Positions 8,440-9,379 of a DNA stretch of 9,379 bases are shown piece after piece. Both the position numbers and the translations under genes were made by a program. Each line of letters starts with the position of its first letter. Positions within the stretch are counted from its first letter, which is position 1. Origin of the DNA: Flavobacteriales bacterium (GTDB taxonomy: Bacteria > Bacteroidota > Bacteroidia > Flavobacteriales > JADGDT01); assembly GCA_023145275.1 (NCBI GenBank), contig JAGLEB010000159.1, forward strand, positions 1-9,379, given 5' to 3'. Under the pieces are notes generated by a model that saw only the letters and a list, made by a program, of their open reading frames with translations, was not told where the DNA came from and did no database searches.

Positions 8440-8473
8440 AAACTATTTTTGTTATATATATTAAAAATAGTTT
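8440..8473 (+). promoter_or_regulatory. Operator-like dyad over the copy A promoter
   Basis: Perfect 11-bp inverted repeat: AAACTATTTTT (8440-8450) and AAAAATAGTTT (8463-8473), spaced by 12 AT-rich bases. The left arm contains the -33-like TTTTT and the right arm ends 2 bp before the -7 box at 8476, which is the classical position for a dimeric repressor site. In copy B two positions within the 10 compared no longer pair. Confidence 0.45.
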
Positions 8474-8483
8474 CTTATCTTCG
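8446..8483 (+). promoter_or_regulatory. Putative promoter of small RNA copy A
   Basis: TTTTTG at 8446-8451 and TATCTTCG at 8476-8483 resemble the Bacteroidota -33 (TTG) and -7 (TAnnTTTG) elements, with one mismatch in the -7 box. The 24-bp gap is a little longer than usual. Both boxes are identical in copy B. Transcription would start near 8487-8490. Confidence 0.5.
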
Positions 8484-8486
8484 TAC

Positions 8487-8575
8487 TGATAAGTAAATCT
8501 AAAAGAGTTACTTTTTCATGGTAAATTTGGGTAATTGTTAGGCTTGTAGTTTCTCTGCAAGCCTTCTTTTTTTTT
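8487..8575 (+). ncRNA. Putative small RNA, copy A (family not recognised)
   Basis: A segment of about 89 nt lies between a plausible promoter and a strong terminator. Hairpin 1 pairs AAGTAA (8491-8496) with TTACTT (8508-8513). The 3' hairpin is the terminator at 8540-8564. Only five differences from copy B fall in this segment. Two of them (8496 and 8560, A to G) change A-U pairs to G-U in the two stems, so pairing is preserved. It also encloses a 7-codon frame, ATG at 8518 to TAG at 8539-8541, encoding MVNLGNC, whose stop touches the base of the terminator stem. That could be a leader peptide or chance. The 5' end is a guess from the promoter. I cannot assign a known RNA family or target. 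Confidence 0.55.
8540..8575 (+). terminator. Intrinsic terminator of small RNA copy A
   Basis: AGGCTTGTAG (8540-8549) pairs with CTGCAAGCCT (8555-8564), a 10-bp stem with one internal U-G pair and a 5-nt TTTCT loop. It is followed directly by TC and nine T (8567-8575). This is a textbook Rho-independent terminator reading in the plus direction; the opposite strand has no U tract after the stem. Confidence 0.85.
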
Positions 8576-8674
8576 ACACCCTATATTTATTGGTGTTCCC
8601 GAATATTCAAGTTTTCATGGATCAACATAAACTTTCTAAATAAGTTATATTTACCCACTATGTTCTACATAGCC

Positions 8675-8735
8675 CCTCTTTTTTATACCCTATATTCACT
8701 AGTTCTCCTACAATATTCAAGTTTTCATTCATCAA
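8675..8735 (+). repeat. Truncated third repeat copy C
   Basis: This carries only the last part of the repeat: the C/T-rich terminator tail (CCTCTTTTTT), ATACCCTATATT and the block ending AATATTCAAGTTTTCAT-N2-ATCAA. It aligns to 8566-8625 of copy A and 8903-8962 of copy B, with a 1-nt indel and more substitutions than A and B show with each other. There is no promoter, hairpin 1 or left terminator arm, so it should not make the small RNA. Confidence 0.75.
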
Positions 8736-8782
8736 ACCGTAGCTCATACAACTTAACATTCAACTAAGGAATAAATTAATTA

Positions 8783-8820
8783 TTTTTGTTATGTATATTG
8801 AAAATAGTTTCTTATCTTCG
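8783..8820 (+). promoter_or_regulatory. Putative promoter of small RNA copy B
   Basis: TTTTTG (8783-8788) and TATCTTCG (8813-8820) keep the same sequence and 24-bp gap as copy A. The overlapping dyad is imperfect here (AATTATTTTT at 8778-8787 against GAAAATAGTT at 8800-8809, 8 of 10 pairs), so the two copies may differ in control. Confidence 0.5.
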
Positions 8821-8823
8821 TAC

Positions 8824-8912
8824 TGATAAGTAGTTCTAAAAGAGTTACTTTTTCATGGTAAATTTGGGTAGTTGTTAGGCTTGTAGTTTCTCTGCAGGCC
8901 TTCTTCTTTTTT
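8824..8912 (+). ncRNA. Putative small RNA, copy B (family not recognised)
   Basis: Counterpart of copy A. Hairpin 1 pairs AAGTAG (8828-8833) with TTACTT (8845-8850) through a terminal G-U. The 7-codon frame runs from ATG at 8855 to TAG at 8876-8878 and encodes MVNLGSC, differing from copy A by one Asn-to-Ser codon. The terminator stem keeps pairing through a G-U where copy A has A-U. The T tract is interrupted by one C but still ends in six T. Function and target are unknown. Confidence 0.55.
8877..8912 (+). terminator. Intrinsic terminator of small RNA copy B
   Basis: AGGCTTGTAG (8877-8886) pairs with CTGCAGGCCT (8892-8901), 10 bp including two G-U pairs, loop TTTCT. It is followed by TCTTC and six T (8907-8912). 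Slightly weaker than copy A but still a good Rho-independent terminator. Confidence 0.8.
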
Positions 8913-8972
8913 ATACCCTATATTTATTGGTACTCCCGAATATTCAAGTTTTCATGTATCAATATGAATTTT

Positions 8973-9152
8973 AGCTAATTTGCATTCCATTCTGAATAAT
9001 ATAAGGCTTAAATAAAAAGTACGTGAGCACAACAAAACCGTGCCACAGGTACAATAAACCAAACATCTGCTCTAAGGAATTTATGCCAAATAACTTAATT
9101 TAGCAAAAGATAATACCTTTTGATTGTATAAACACGGTATACTAGCGCTCCG
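8973..9152. other. AT-rich noncoding spacer
   Basis: I find no open frame longer than a few codons, no tRNA-like fold and no good promoter here. The only small structure is GTATA (9126-9130) facing TATAC (9138-9142). Confidence 0.5.
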
Positions 9153-9303
9153 CAATGGCAACCTATAATGGACATTAATACTTATCGGGATTTAACCTGC
9201 CCTTTCAGGGCGCTTTAGGTGCAACTTTATATTAAGTCAAGGCGTTGCCATTGACCAATATTAAATTAAGACTTTCAGCCTTAACATCACCTATCGATGG
9301 CAA
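9153..9303. repeat. Nested palindromic extragenic element
   Basis: CAATGGCAAC (9153-9162) is the exact inverse of GTTGCCATTG (9244-9253), enclosing 81 bp. Inside, GCCCT-TTC-AGGGC (9199-9211) forms a tight hairpin flanked by ACCT (9195-9198) and AGGT (9217-9220). The right arm can instead pair with ATGGCAA (9297-9303) by 7 bp, enclosing a second hairpin TTAAG / CTTAA (9266-9270, 9280-9284) whose loop also contains CTTTCAG. The two halves thus look like related units, and the stretch is less AT-rich than its surroundings. I infer a REP-like or mobile-element-derived repeat; no transposase is visible. Confidence 0.45.
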
Positions 9304-9379
9304 TAATTATTAAAAAACGGTATGTAGATAGCTACTGACCTCAATTATGTTTTGAAGTAATTAATAACCTAAGTTAAGG
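9304..9379. other. Noncoding tail of the window
   Basis: AT-rich sequence with no coding frame or clear signal. It may be the upstream region of a gene lying past the window edge. Confidence 0.4.

Larger units (their letters stand above)
8441..8635 (+). repeat. Direct repeat copy A (195 bp), small-RNA unit
   Basis: First of two near-identical copies, matched without gaps to 8778-8972 with about 15 differences by hand count (~92% identity, period 337 bp). It contains, in order, an inverted repeat over a promoter, a putative small RNA with terminator, and a ~50-bp block beyond the terminator (8576-8625) that also occurs in a third, truncated copy. Similarity drops abruptly outside these limits. 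Confidence 0.9.
8778..8972 (+). repeat. Direct repeat copy B (195 bp), small-RNA unit
   Basis: Second full copy, in the same orientation as copy A and 337 bp downstream of it. All parts are retained: degraded dyad, promoter boxes, hairpin 1, terminator and the downstream block. Lack of any indel over 195 bp points to recent duplication or continuing selection. Confidence 0.9.

Noticed and set aside
8536..8564. Integron attC site (GTTAGGC core-like at 8537-8543 and 8874-8880)
   Set aside because: No matching inverse core GCCTAAC at the needed position; the symmetry is fully explained by the terminator hairpin, and there is no integrase.
8441..8972. CRISPR array
   Set aside because: Only two long copies plus one fragment, 195 bp each with irregular spacing, and no cas genes; repeat size and arrangement do not fit.
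9153..9303. Insertion sequence
   Set aside because: The inverted arms enclose only 81 bp with no transposase frame; at most a non-autonomous or REP-like element.
8194..9379. tRNA, tmRNA, RNase P or 6S RNA gene
   Set aside because: I see no cloverleaf, CCA end or conserved core sequences of these RNAs. The candidate RNAs are too short and lack the long 6S-type duplex.

Overview
The window looks like chromosomal DNA from a low-GC member of the Bacteroidota (Flavobacteriia or Cytophagia rather than enteric Bacteroidales, but I cannot place it further). The evidence is a fused alpha/beta 2-oxo acid dehydrogenase E1 chain of the type common in this phylum, a secreted M1 peptidase with a Por-type (type IX secretion, T9SS) C-terminal sorting domain, near absence of Shine-Dalgarno sequences, and a -7 promoter box resembling the phylum consensus TAnnTTTG.

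Layout. Positions 108-3140 hold two minus-strand genes, probably one transcription unit: a ZnT9-like cation diffusion facilitator followed 39 bp later by the E1 gene, which ends at a hairpin (50-78) that may be the terminator. A 100-bp divergent intergenic region separates them from a plus-strand gene (3241-6243) for a short, DnaE-type DNA polymerase III alpha subunit, probably the accessory/error-prone kind. That gene meets the minus-strand M1 aminopeptidase gene (6247-8193) tail to tail with only 3 bp between stop codons. I see no functional link among the four genes beyond the possible CDF-E1 operon. They serve oxidative 2-oxo acid metabolism, metal transport, DNA synthesis or repair, and extracellular/periplasmic peptide cleavage.

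The last ~1.2 kb (8194-9379) has no credible protein gene longer than a few codons but is highly structured. It carries two ~195-bp direct repeats, about 92% identical without indels and 337 bp apart. Each contains an operator-like dyad, a plausible promoter, a ~90-nt transcribed segment with two hairpins, and a strong intrinsic terminator. A third, truncated copy lies between them. I read these as a duplicated small-RNA gene family that I do not recognise. Differences between the copies fall so that hairpin pairing is kept. Farther right (9153-9303) is a nested set of palindromes that looks like a repetitive extragenic element. The small-RNA repeats are the most interesting signal in the window.
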